In this document: one piece after another, positions 27,139 through 35,412 of the stretch | Position numbering within the stretch: position 1 is the stretch's first letter | Layout: every line of letters begins with the position of its first letter | From: Aquimarina pacifica | GTDB taxonomy: Bacteria > Bacteroidota > Bacteroidia > Flavobacteriales > Flavobacteriaceae | Assembly: GCF_000520955.1 (NCBI RefSeq) | Contig: NZ_JACC01000034.1 | Span: 1-54,481, forward strand | Length of the DNA stretch: 54,481 bases | Reading direction: 5' to 3' | Notes under the pieces: generated by a model | The model's input: the letters and a program-made list of their open reading frames with translations, nothing else | What the model was told of the DNA's origin: nothing | The model's database searches: none | Position numbers and translations under genes: made by a program

Positions 27139-29245
27139 ATAGTTGTTTGATTTTTTTGAGTTTGGCTTTCCAAACATCTAGGTTGTCCTTGTGTTTTTGG
27201 ATATTCTTTCGAACATCAATGACCATTGGGTTATCATCCTTCGCATTTTTGAAAAATTGAAGATTATTTTCTAATTGACGAATCTCACTGTTAACTTCTT
27301 CAATTTTTTTACGAATAAAAACTTGTTCATTTCTAAGTGCTCTGTCATCGCTTTGGTTTGACAAAGAATCTAGTTTGTTTTCGTATTTGATAAGTTCTGT
27401 TTCCTGACGATTAAGGTTGAGTTGCTGAAAAAGAGTGTCTAAAACTTTGTTGTATTCTGACTCAATATTTTTCTTTTTATAAGGAACTCTACCAAGGGTT
27501 TTCCAGATGGCAATATTTTCTTTTATAGTTGCCAAATCAGCTTGAGGATCACCAGATAATTCTAATTTTTTGAATGCTTCTATATGCTGTTGTTTCTTTT
27601 CTAGTGAAGCTTCTTCCTCTTTATTAGCTTCGTTTCTTTCTGCATGAATACGATCAAAGTAGGCATTACAAGCATCTTTAAACCTTTTCCAGATTTTGTC
27701 ACTATCTTTTCTAGGTACGTGTCCGATCTTTTTCCAATCTGATTGGATTTTTTTCATGAGCGGAGTTGTAGTCACAAAATCGTCATTGTCCTTATTGTCT
27801 TCAGCAATTTTGATCAGTTCCATCTTTTTACTTAGATTTTCGAACTGATCCTTTTTAAGACTTTTATAGAATGCATTTTTATTTCGGTTAAAATCCCTTA
27901 CTGAAGCTTTAAACTCACTCCAAGTTTGTTCATTTACATTTGAAGGTACTTTACCAGCTTTAAAAAATGCATCTCTGAGTACTTCAATATCTTTTATCTT
28001 TTGTTGCCAACCACTATGATTTTTAGGATGATCAGAGCTTACTTCAACAATTTTAGCAATAATTTCTTTTTTTACTTCTAAGTTTTTTTCTAAAACTTTT
28101 TCAAATTCTTTAAAATAGAGTTGACGATTTTCGTGTATTTGTTTTGTCAGTGCACTAAACTTTTCCCAGATAGGTTCTCTGTATTCTTTTGCTACAGGTC
28201 CCAGATCTTCTTTCCACATTTTATGTAGTAGTTGCAACTCTCTAAAAGCTCTGTTTACATCGGTTTCTTGGGCAAGTTCTGTGGCTCTTTCGAGAATCTT
28301 GAGCTTTTGTTCTAAATTATGTTTGAAATCTAAATCTCTAAATTCTCGATTTAGATGTAAGAAGTCATAAAAATTTTCGGTGTGATGGTGGTACGTATTC
28401 CAAACGGTATTATACTTGTCTCTAGGAATAGGACCAGCAGTTCTCCATCTTTCCTGAATACTCTTAAAATGGTTGTATGTAGTATTTATATTTTCATCGA
28501 TATTGAGTAATCCTTTTAGCTCTTCAACCAACTCAAGTCTTCTCTTTAAATTTTCCTGAAGGTCTCTTTTTAGGTTTTGATAGTATGCATTACGCTTTTC
28601 TTTGTAATCAAAGTATACCGAATTAAATTCTTTCTTTATTGGTGTAGAGTAATAAAAATCAATGATGTCACCACCTTCTGCCAAAAACTCTTCCTTTTTT
28701 TCTTCTACTTCCTCATTAAATTTTTCAGTAAACTCATTCTTTATTTCTTCGACATGTTCTTTGATCGCCTGTATTTTCTCACTTTTAATTAATCCTCGAA
28801 GTTCGTTGATTAATTCTTCTTTGGTCATTGCATGATAGTCTTTCTTTTCGATATCATGTTTTTCCTGAGTACTTTCATCTTCGCTGTGTTCTGCTACGGC
28901 CTCGTTCATTTCTACCTGAATTTGATCATTTTGATCTATATCCTTTTCCTCGATCATTTCAGGTTTTTTTTCATCATCTTTAGACAGAATAGATGCTGGT
29001 ATTGCAGTATCAACAACTTCTGGAGTATCTGAAGAATCTGTACTTTTTGTATCAGAAGCTATTACAGTGGTGTCCTCTTGTTCGGAATCTTTATCAGTAA
29101 CAGTATCAATTGTAGTGTCGACTTGTATTTCTGACTCTGCTACAGTTAAACTATCAACATCAGTATTTTCTGAGTTGGTTTTTAACATTTCCGTCTTATT
29201 TTCTTTATTTCCATCTGTCTGAGACAGGTTATCACGTATTGACAT
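27137..29245 (-). CDS. DUF349 repeat protein
   Basis: A highly charged 702-residue cytosolic protein with repeated DUF349 modules. An acidic, Thr/Asp/Glu-rich N-terminal part (to about 150) precedes helical repeats marked by W-K-x-x-G-x-V/I-P-R units: RWRTAGPIPRDKYNTVWNTY, MWKEDLGPVAKEYREPIWEKF, AFFKAGKVPSNVNEQTWSEF, DWKKIGHVPRKDSDKIWKRF and IWKTLGRVPYKKKNIESEY. A coiled-coil tail follows. No function is established for the family. The frame extends to a GTG at 29269, and the ATG at 29245 is preferred. The stop codon sits in a bidirectional terminator. aroE ends 129 bases upstream, possibly in the same transcript. Confidence 0.88.
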   Translation of the reverse strand: MSIRDNLSQTDGNKENKTEMLKTNSENTDVDSLTVAESEIQVDTTIDTVTDKDSEQEDTTVIASDTKSTDSSDTPEVVDTAIPASILSKDDEKKPEMIEEKDIDQNDQIQVEMNEAVAEHSEDESTQEKHDIEKKDYHAMTKEELINELRGLIKSEKIQAIKEHVEEIKNEFTEKFNEEVEEKKEEFLAEGGDIIDFYYSTPIKKEFNSVYFDYKEKRNAYYQNLKRDLQENLKRRLELVEELKGLLNIDENINTTYNHFKSIQERWRTAGPIPRDKYNTVWNTYHHHTENFYDFLHLNREFRDLDFKHNLEQKLKILERATELAQETDVNRAFRELQLLHKMWKEDLGPVAKEYREPIWEKFSALTKQIHENRQLYFKEFEKVLEKNLEVKKEIIAKIVEVSSDHPKNHSGWQQKIKDIEVLRDAFFKAGKVPSNVNEQTWSEFKASVRDFNRNKNAFYKSLKKDQFENLSKKMELIKIAEDNKDNDDFVTTTPLMKKIQSDWKKIGHVPRKDSDKIWKRFKDACNAYFDRIHAERNEANKEEEASLEKKQQHIEAFKKLELSGDPQADLATIKENIAIWKTLGRVPYKKKNIESEYNKVLDTLFQQLNLNRQETELIKYENKLDSLSNQSDDRALRNEQVFIRKKIEEVNSEIRQLENNLQFFKNAKDDNPMVIDVRKNIQKHKDNLDVWKAKLKKIKQL

Positions 29246-29374
29246 TGTGTGGTTGTTTTTGTTTGTCACATCTAAGATACTAACATATTAGAGAACCTCA
29301 AAGTTATTAATACGTTTTAAGATTTTGTTAAACATACTAGAATCATAGGTTTACTTACGAAATTCTTGTTAAAA

Positions 29375-30106
29375 TCATGTGTTCCATATTTCCCAGGATT
29401 TTTCTGCTTGTAGCACTAACATACGAGATCCATTAGAAATAGTAGCTCCTTTTTCTTTTCCTTTGCGTAAAAAAACCGTTTCATCGGGATTATAAATCAG
29501 ATCGTATAAAACATGATTTTTGGTAATATACTCATATGGTATATCTGGAGAATCTTGTATGTTAGGAAAAGTTCCTAAAGGTGTACAGTTGATAATCAGT
29601 GTTGATGATTTTATAATATCTTCATCCAGATTTGTATAACTTAGTTGATTAACATCAGGATTGCGAGAAACAAAAGTGTAAGCGATATTTAGTTTGTTAA
29701 GAGAATAAGCAATGGCTTTTGATGCGCCTCCGGTCCCTAAAATCAATGCTTTTTTTATAGAATCGTTTAATAGTGGTTTTAGCGATTCTGTAAAACCATA
29801 ATAGTCACTATTGTAGCCTCTTAGCTTTTGGTTTTTTTCAAACTTTATTGTGTTAACAGCTCCGATCTCTTTTGCAACAGGATCTAAATCATCCATATAA
29901 GGAATAACTTCTTCTTTATAAGGGATAGTAACATTGAGTCCCTTGACCTGCGAATTTGCTATAACTTTTTTTACATCTTCTATTTGTTTAAGATCAAAGT
30001 TATCGTACTGATAATCTAGATTCTCTTTTTCGAATTTGTTTGTAAAGTATCCTTTAGAAAAAGAATATCCAATATCTCTCCCGAGCAAGCCAAATTTTTT
30101 TTTCAT
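29375..30106 (-). CDS. aroE: Shikimate dehydrogenase
   Basis: NADP-dependent reduction of 3-dehydroshikimate in aromatic amino acid synthesis. The 243-residue protein has an N-terminal substrate domain with SFSKGYF, LNVTIPYKEEV with the catalytic lysine (NxTxPxK), GAVNTI and GYNSDYYGF, followed by the Rossmann loop LGTGGASKAIAYSL and the basic NADP site FVSRNPD. The ATG at 30106 overlaps the stop of the upstream DUF368 gene as ATGA, so I prefer it over a longer frame start at 30139. It is thus translationally coupled to a membrane lipid transporter gene, an odd pairing. Confidence 0.93.
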   Translation of the reverse strand: MKKKFGLLGRDIGYSFSKGYFTNKFEKENLDYQYDNFDLKQIEDVKKVIANSQVKGLNVTIPYKEEVIPYMDDLDPVAKEIGAVNTIKFEKNQKLRGYNSDYYGFTESLKPLLNDSIKKALILGTGGASKAIAYSLNKLNIAYTFVSRNPDVNQLSYTNLDEDIIKSSTLIINCTPLGTFPNIQDSPDIPYEYITKNHVLYDLIYNPDETVFLRKGKEKGATISNGSRMLVLQAEKSWEIWNT

Positions 30107-31128
30107 TTTGATTTTTTTAACATTTTTTTTCCATACCATTCTAAGGCCAATACGATACTAATACCTATCAGGATATAAAAAATACCAATATAAGTTTCTG
30201 AAATGGTAAAATCAGGAAAATAACGATCGTAATTATCCAATATAGGATTTCCTAATGCATCACTAAGTTTTTTTCCTAAGATGTCTGTTTTGTAAATTTT
30301 ATTTTTCCATGGCCAAACGACACCAAGAGATCCCGTAATAAAACCAATTATAATCGCAAAAGTAGCGCTTTTATAATTTTTTAAAACATATCCTAAAAAA
30401 TGGGAAAGAGTCACAAGACCTGTCAATGATCCAAGACTGAATATTAGAAGAACTTGTAATAAACGAACTCTTTTCTCATCATAAATAAAGGAGAGATCCC
30501 ATTGAATAATATCTGCTATCGTATCATAAAGAGCATTAACCGAATCTACTAATAGAAGTACATAATTGCCTAACAATATTAAAATGAATGATCCTGATAA
30601 TCCTGGTAATGTCATCCCCGATACACCTATAATGCCACATACAAAAACAAACCAAAGGTTATCATTTTCTCTTGCCGGATCAAGAAGACTAATGGCAATG
30701 CCTATAACACATCCCAAAATAATTAGAAATATGTTTCTTCGACTCCAATCACTAAAGCCTTTTATGATATAGTAAATAGAGCCTATTATCATACCAAAGA
30801 ACGCTGCCCATACATATAATTCATAATGAATAATCAGATAATCTAAAATCTTAGAAACACTGAAATAGCTAATAAGCATTCCTAATAATAAAAGCCCAAG
30901 AAATCGTGCATTGATATACCGCCAAAAGCTCTTAAATCTAAAATTTATAAAAAGCTTAAAAGCTTTTAGGTTTATTTTCTGTAATGAATAAATAAATTCT
31001 TCATAAAACCCAGCTACAAATGCAACAACACCTCCAGAAACCCCTGGTACCTTATTTGCAGCACCCATGGCAAGCCCTTTTATAACAAGAAAAAGTCTAT
31101 CGGTAAAGGTTCGCGTGCTTTGTTGCAT
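30103..31128 (-). CDS. DUF368 membrane protein, PopT-type undecaprenyl phosphate translocase (copy 1)
   Basis: A 341-residue polytopic inner-membrane protein. DUF368 proteins (PopT) have been shown in other bacteria to move undecaprenyl phosphate, the lipid carrier of peptidoglycan and O-antigen, back across the membrane. Seen: two copies of the family signature, KVPGVSGGVVAF near residue 26 and LPGLSGSFILILLG in the middle, each opening a re-entrant half, with about eight hydrophobic helices. The N-terminal part GLAMGAANKVPG is diagnostic. It is the second of two adjacent copies, 2 bases after the first, and its stop overlaps aroE as ATGA. Transport of undecaprenyl phosphate is inferred from the family. 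Confidence 0.88.
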   Translation of the reverse strand: MQQSTRTFTDRLFLVIKGLAMGAANKVPGVSGGVVAFVAGFYEEFIYSLQKINLKAFKLFINFRFKSFWRYINARFLGLLLLGMLISYFSVSKILDYLIIHYELYVWAAFFGMIIGSIYYIIKGFSDWSRRNIFLIILGCVIGIAISLLDPARENDNLWFVFVCGIIGVSGMTLPGLSGSFILILLGNYVLLLVDSVNALYDTIADIIQWDLSFIYDEKRVRLLQVLLIFSLGSLTGLVTLSHFLGYVLKNYKSATFAIIIGFITGSLGVVWPWKNKIYKTDILGKKLSDALGNPILDNYDRYFPDFTISETYIGIFYILIGISIVLALEWYGKKMLKKSK

Positions 31129-31130
31129 TT

Positions 31131-32096
31131 TTACTTATCTTTTTTCATAGAAAGGCGCTCTAATATAAAGATTACAAGAAAGCCAATGATCATAAAGAAT
31201 AGTACCCATATTATTTTTGGGTCTTCACTATATTGGGTAGGTAAAATACTTTTTTCTATTAAAGGAACTTTTAATCCTTCAGAATTTGTTCTCCAGGATA
31301 ATATTTTTTTCCATGGCCAAAGCTTATTTAATGAGCCTATCATAAACCCTGTAAGTACAGCCAATGTCATGTTTTTATGATTTTTAAACATCCAGTTTAA
31401 GACTTTAGAAAATAGTTTTAGACCTGCTATTGCTCCAATTGCGATGATGATGATTTTGTAAATGGCTTTCCATAAAATATCAAAATCCATTTGCAATACC
31501 CCTTCAAGCAATTGATTAAGAATGTTTATAAAAGATTGGTAAGCTCCCAAAATTAAAAGGATAAATGAACCAGAAACTCCTGGGAGTATCATCGCTATGA
31601 TGGCAATAAAACCGCAAAAAAGTAAATACCAGTTACTATCAGGTGAAGCAAAAGGTTCTGCAATGGTTATAGCATATGAAATAACCACAGCAACTAAAAC
31701 TCCTAGTATTATTTTGGGTTTCCAAGAAGTAATTTGTTTTCCGATAAATAGAATACTAGCAAGAACTAACCCGAAAAAAAAGGACCATAATAATAGCGCT
31801 TCGTTATGAAGTAGCCATTTTATAAGTTTAGATAGAGAAAGGATGCTTATGGCAATACCCAGAAAGAGAGCTGCCAGAAATGAAAGATTATATTTTTTCC
31901 AGGAAGCTAAGAAACCTTCATTTTTCCAAACAGAAAAGAAATTTAAATCCAAGGTATTAATGGTTTCGATTAGCTCTTCGTAAATCCCTGATATAAAAGC
32001 GATTGTTCCTCCTGAAACTCCAGGTACAACATCAGCTGCCCCCATAGCAAGTCCTTTTACGCTAATAAAGAGGTAGTCTTTGAGACTTCTTCTCAT
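31131..32096 (-). CDS. DUF368 membrane protein, PopT-type undecaprenyl phosphate translocase (copy 2)
   Basis: A 321-residue polytopic membrane protein of the same family as its neighbour. Signatures: GLAMGAADVVPGVSGGTIAF at the N-terminus and ILPGVSGSFILLILGAY in the middle, with hydrophobic helices between. The two copies match in layout, down to a shared WPWKK segment before the C-terminal loop (LWPWKKIL here, VWPWKNKI in the other). They differ along most of their length, so the duplication is old. First gene of the unit, with an exact -7 box at 32129. Two carriers could differ in lipid or condition, and this is inference. Confidence 0.88.
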   Translation of the reverse strand: MRRSLKDYLFISVKGLAMGAADVVPGVSGGTIAFISGIYEELIETINTLDLNFFSVWKNEGFLASWKKYNLSFLAALFLGIAISILSLSKLIKWLLHNEALLLWSFFFGLVLASILFIGKQITSWKPKIILGVLVAVVISYAITIAEPFASPDSNWYLLFCGFIAIIAMILPGVSGSFILLILGAYQSFINILNQLLEGVLQMDFDILWKAIYKIIIIAIGAIAGLKLFSKVLNWMFKNHKNMTLAVLTGFMIGSLNKLWPWKKILSWRTNSEGLKVPLIEKSILPTQYSEDPKIIWVLFFMIIGFLVIFILERLSMKKDK

Positions 32097-32128
32097 TCTT
32101 ATTGTTTTTGATGTTTTTTAAGTCAAAA

Positions 32129-32136
32129 CAAATGTA
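32129..32136 (-). promoter_or_regulatory. -7 promoter box TACATTTG for the DUF368-DUF368-aroE operon
   Basis: Exact TAnnTTTG on the minus strand, 32 bases before the ATG at 32096. Confidence 0.55.
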
Positions 32137-32335
32137 TACATTTTTGTGCTTAAAAAAAGACATAATAAGTAAGTTGATCATGTCCTTAAGAATAATAAAA
32201 AAGTTTAGTAAGAAAGCGCTTATAGTTTAAACCTTCCTCATGTAATAGAATTTAGTTTTTTTAGGTTTTTAAAACGTACTAAAGACGGTTATTTCCTTGA
32301 TTTTAATATAGTAGGGGCAATTAATTGATTACATC

Positions 32336-32361
32336 AAAAACTATAGGGGATCCCTATAGTT
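32336..32361 (-). terminator. Intrinsic terminator after the TPR gene
   Basis: Ten-pair stem 32339-32348 with 32352-32361 and a three-base loop. On the minus strand the last pairs run into five T. It lies about 90 bases past the stop of the TPR gene. The tight loop makes it unusual but plausible. Confidence 0.6.
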
Positions 32362-32451
32362 AGTGTAGTAGTTTTATGACAGAATAGATTTTTACGAAAT
32401 AAATAGATAGTCTCAGGAGTATGCGCTTAAACTAGAATATGAATGGCGCTA

Positions 32452-33840
32452 CTATTCATATTCTGAAATAATGTTTTTTACCATAGTAAGATTAAAAATC
32501 TTTTGAAATAATTCTTCTAATACTATATGGTATTCAAAATCAAGTTCTAAAGCTTTTCTGATATGGTATTCACCTTTTTCAAAATCTTGCATCTCATAAT
32601 ATAATCCCGCAAGTCTGAATTGAACTTCGGCATTGTCTGGATAGAACTCTATGGCTTGATGTAAGTTTTGTATGGCAGCATCAGACTCACCAATAAAGCG
32701 TAATATATCTGATCTGTTTAACCATGTTTCTATTTCGTAATTACCTAGTTCTAAAGCTTTTCTGTACCCTCGTTCTGCTTCCTCAAAAAACGAAAGTCTA
32801 TTATTTATTTTTGCATATCGTTTCCAATATAGGACATTTTCACTGTCAATATTGATTGCTTTGTTAGTATAATATAGTGCTTTTTGATACTCACGCTTGC
32901 GCATATAAAAATCTGTAATGGCAATCCATCCCTTGTCAAGGAGTGGATCCTCATGTACGGTTTTAGAATAATGCTGAATTGCTAAATCATCATTTCCGAG
33001 TTTTTCATGACATTTTCCTATTCTTAAAAGAGCAAAAGAGGTTGGGTCATCTAATTCGAGTGTGATTCTATAGTTTTCTATAGCTTCATTATATCTTTTT
33101 AGTTTTTCAAGAACTTTCCCTTTTTCTAGATAGGCACCTATAAAATATTCGTCACTTATAATGGCAAAATCAAAAGAAGCTAATGCTTTTTCATATTCTT
33201 TTAGGTCAAAGTACTGTTTTCCTATTTGATGCCATGCAACCTCACAATATGGGTTTTTATTTAGGTACATATTGAGATACTCAATAGCCTCTTCATGTTC
33301 TTCAAGAAAATCAAAACAGTAAATAATGTTATATAGAGCCGAATAATCATGATCGTCTACTTCTAAACATTTCATGAAACTGATTTTTGCATTTTCAAAA
33401 TCGTCCATAAACAGATATTCCATGCCTATTAGTGAATAGACATCTGCATCATCATTAGTATATGTTAATGCCATTGTTAATAGCTCTATGGCTTTAACAT
33501 GATTATTTTGTTTTGAGAGAATATTGGCTTTCTGAATATAAATTTCTTCATTCTCTGGTTCTATTGCATACAATTGTGCCAATAAGGTATCTGCTTTATC
33601 CAAACGATTTTCAAAAACTAATACTTCGACTTGCAGTAGTTTGAGGTTAACCGAAGATGGATGTTGAGAAAGGCCCAAAGCAATTGCTTTTTTTGCCTTT
33701 GCAATTTTTCCATTCTCTAGATAATGATGAATAATAGATTCGAATTCGTCTGAATCAAAAAATTTAACATCATTAGATCTCAACATAGACTCATACCGAG
33801 TAATTGAGAAGTTATCGTCTTCTTCATGGTTAAATTTCAT
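32452..33840 (-). CDS. TPR-repeat protein
   Basis: A 462-residue protein built almost wholly of tetratricopeptide repeats, about twelve in a row, with the usual W/Y/F-A-G-x-A pattern: AKKAIALGLSQHPSSVNLK, LDKADTLLAQLYAIEPENEE, HVKAIELLTMALTY, YEKALASFDFAIISDEYF, YQKALYYTNKAINIDSEN, EAERGYRKALELG. No signal or membrane segment, so probably a cytosolic scaffold. The N-terminus MKFNHEEDDNFSITRYESML is conserved in a Flavobacteriaceae group. A second ATG six bases upstream (33846) is also possible. Alone in its unit, with an exact -7 box 68 bases before the start. The partner is unknown. Confidence 0.88.
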   Translation of the reverse strand: MKFNHEEDDNFSITRYESMLRSNDVKFFDSDEFESIIHHYLENGKIAKAKKAIALGLSQHPSSVNLKLLQVEVLVFENRLDKADTLLAQLYAIEPENEEIYIQKANILSKQNNHVKAIELLTMALTYTNDDADVYSLIGMEYLFMDDFENAKISFMKCLEVDDHDYSALYNIIYCFDFLEEHEEAIEYLNMYLNKNPYCEVAWHQIGKQYFDLKEYEKALASFDFAIISDEYFIGAYLEKGKVLEKLKRYNEAIENYRITLELDDPTSFALLRIGKCHEKLGNDDLAIQHYSKTVHEDPLLDKGWIAITDFYMRKREYQKALYYTNKAINIDSENVLYWKRYAKINNRLSFFEEAERGYRKALELGNYEIETWLNRSDILRFIGESDAAIQNLHQAIEFYPDNAEVQFRLAGLYYEMQDFEKGEYHIRKALELDFEYHIVLEELFQKIFNLTMVKNIISEYE

Positions 33841-34149
33841 ACACATTGATTATTGATGCTCAATAAATAGGTAAAAGAACATAAATACTCTCTTTTTGCT
33901 TTCCCCAACAAATTTAAGTACTTGGTAATTCCATTACTTAATTTATTTTGCATTATTGATTTCCTCAGTATTAAAATTACAAATGAAATTGTATCATTAA
34001 ACTTCGCTCATCAATTGTTTTTAACAAACTAATTAACAAAATACGTACCATTATATTGTTAATGGTCATGAGTTTTACTTTTTAGGAAGCCTATTATATA
34101 TAGTTAGTGGAAGAATACGTATATAAGTTACGATTTTTTTATGAGATAA
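33841..34149 (-). other. Intergenic region upstream of the TPR gene
   Basis: About 309 bases between the aminotransferase stop and the TPR start, holding the TPR promoter box at 33909. Nothing else is supported. Confidence 0.5.
33909..33916 (-). promoter_or_regulatory. -7 promoter box TAAATTTG for the TPR gene
   Basis: Exact TAnnTTTG on the minus strand, 68 bases before the chosen ATG. No clear -33 TTG. Confidence 0.5.
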
Positions 34150-35355
34150 TCAATTCATATCCTTATTATCTATATTGTTTTGTATGTCATTTAATACTTC
34201 GAGAATGATTTGGCAGCCTTCTTTTATCTCATCTTCTGATATAGTTAATGGCGGTGTTATGCGCACTGCACAGGGTTCAAACAGTAACCAAAAAAGAATG
34301 AGTCCTTTTTCCTGACATTGTAAAATAATTTTATTTGCAACTTCTTCAGAAAATGTAATACAAGCTAACATGAGTCCTAATCCTCTAATTTCTTTTATTA
34401 AGGGATGTTTTAATCTAGAGCGTATTATTTTTTCTTTTCTTAACGCGGCTGCCATAACGTCACTTTCAGTAATCTCTTGTAGTGTTGCCAAAGCGGCAGC
34501 TGCAATTACTGGATTGCCACCAAAAGTAGTAATATGACCTAGTTTCGGATTATCTTTTAGTTGATTCATGAGTGATGACGAAGCAGTAAATGCCCCTATT
34601 GGCATTCCCCCACCCATTCCTTTGCCCATAACAATTATATCTGGTGTAATGTCATAATTTTGAAAACCAAATAGTTTCCCTGTTCTCCCGAATCCCGGTT
34701 GTATTTCGTCTAAAATTAGAAGTGCTCCAACATCAGTGCATCGTTTGCGTACTTTTTTTAAGTATTCATTTTTTGGCTCAATAAAACCGGCACCTCCTTG
34801 AATTGTTTCTAAAATGACTCCTGCAGTATTGGTTGTGATTTTTTCTAACTCTTTTTCTGAATTAAAAGTTATAAATGATACATCCGGAATCAAAGGCCTA
34901 AAAGCTTGCTTGCGTTCTTCATAGCCCATTACACTCATTGACCCCATTGTGTTACCATGATATGCTAGGTTTGCGGCGATAATTTGACTACGTCCTGTAG
35001 CTCTGCGCGCTAATTTTAACGATCCTTCAATTGCTTCTGTTCCTGAATTGGTTAAATATGTTTTTTCAAAATTTTGGGGGAGATTGTCAGCAAGTAGTTT
35101 GGTAAGTGCTACGGGTTGTTGCTGTATATATTCGCCATAAACCATTACATGCAAATACTTGTCTAGTTGCTGTTTTATAGCTTCTACAACCCTTGGGTGT
35201 CTGTGTCCTAAACTACATGCAGATACTCCGGCCACAAAATCAAGATATTTCTTACCCTTTTTAGAGTAAATATAGCTACCCTCTGCATGCGAAATTTCTA
35301 AGGCTAATGGATGCGGAGTCGTTTGCGCTTGATATGTAAAAAAATCTTGTTTCAA
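34150..35355 (-). CDS. Class III PLP aminotransferase (acetylornithine/ornithine type)
   Basis: A 401-residue fold-type I aminotransferase. Seen: FVAGVSACSLGHRHPRV, the phosphate-binding LTNSGTEAIEGSLKLAR, LAYHGNTMGSMSVMG, LILDEIQPGFGRTG with PLP-binding D216, and MGKGMGGGMPIGAF with Schiff-base lysine K245, then TTFGGNPVIAAAALATL. It most resembles acetylornithine and ornithine aminotransferases but the substrate cannot be fixed. There is no arginine pathway neighbour. No in-frame ATG exists before the conserved N-terminus, and an upstream TGA leaves a TTG at 35355 as the likely start (LKQDFFTYQAQTTPHPL). It follows the OstA-like gene after 57 bases, probably in one transcript. Confidence 0.88.
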   Translation of the reverse strand: MKQDFFTYQAQTTPHPLALEISHAEGSYIYSKKGKKYLDFVAGVSACSLGHRHPRVVEAIKQQLDKYLHVMVYGEYIQQQPVALTKLLADNLPQNFEKTYLTNSGTEAIEGSLKLARRATGRSQIIAANLAYHGNTMGSMSVMGYEERKQAFRPLIPDVSFITFNSEKELEKITTNTAGVILETIQGGAGFIEPKNEYLKKVRKRCTDVGALLILDEIQPGFGRTGKLFGFQNYDITPDIIVMGKGMGGGMPIGAFTASSSLMNQLKDNPKLGHITTFGGNPVIAAAALATLQEITESDVMAAALRKEKIIRSRLKHPLIKEIRGLGLMLACITFSEEVANKIILQCQEKGLILFWLLFEPCAVRITPPLTISEDEIKEGCQIILEVLNDIQNNIDNKDMN

Positions 35356-35412
35356 AAAAATAGAATATCAGTTTTTAAATAATATCATACCAAAGAAAAG
35401 GTACCTTTATGT

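Larger units (their letters stand above)
32097..32451 (-). other. Intergenic region between the TPR gene and the DUF368 operon
   Basis: A gap of 355 bases. It holds the promoter box of the DUF368 operon (32129-32136) and the terminator of the TPR gene (32336-32361). I see no coding sequence or other RNA. Confidence 0.5.
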
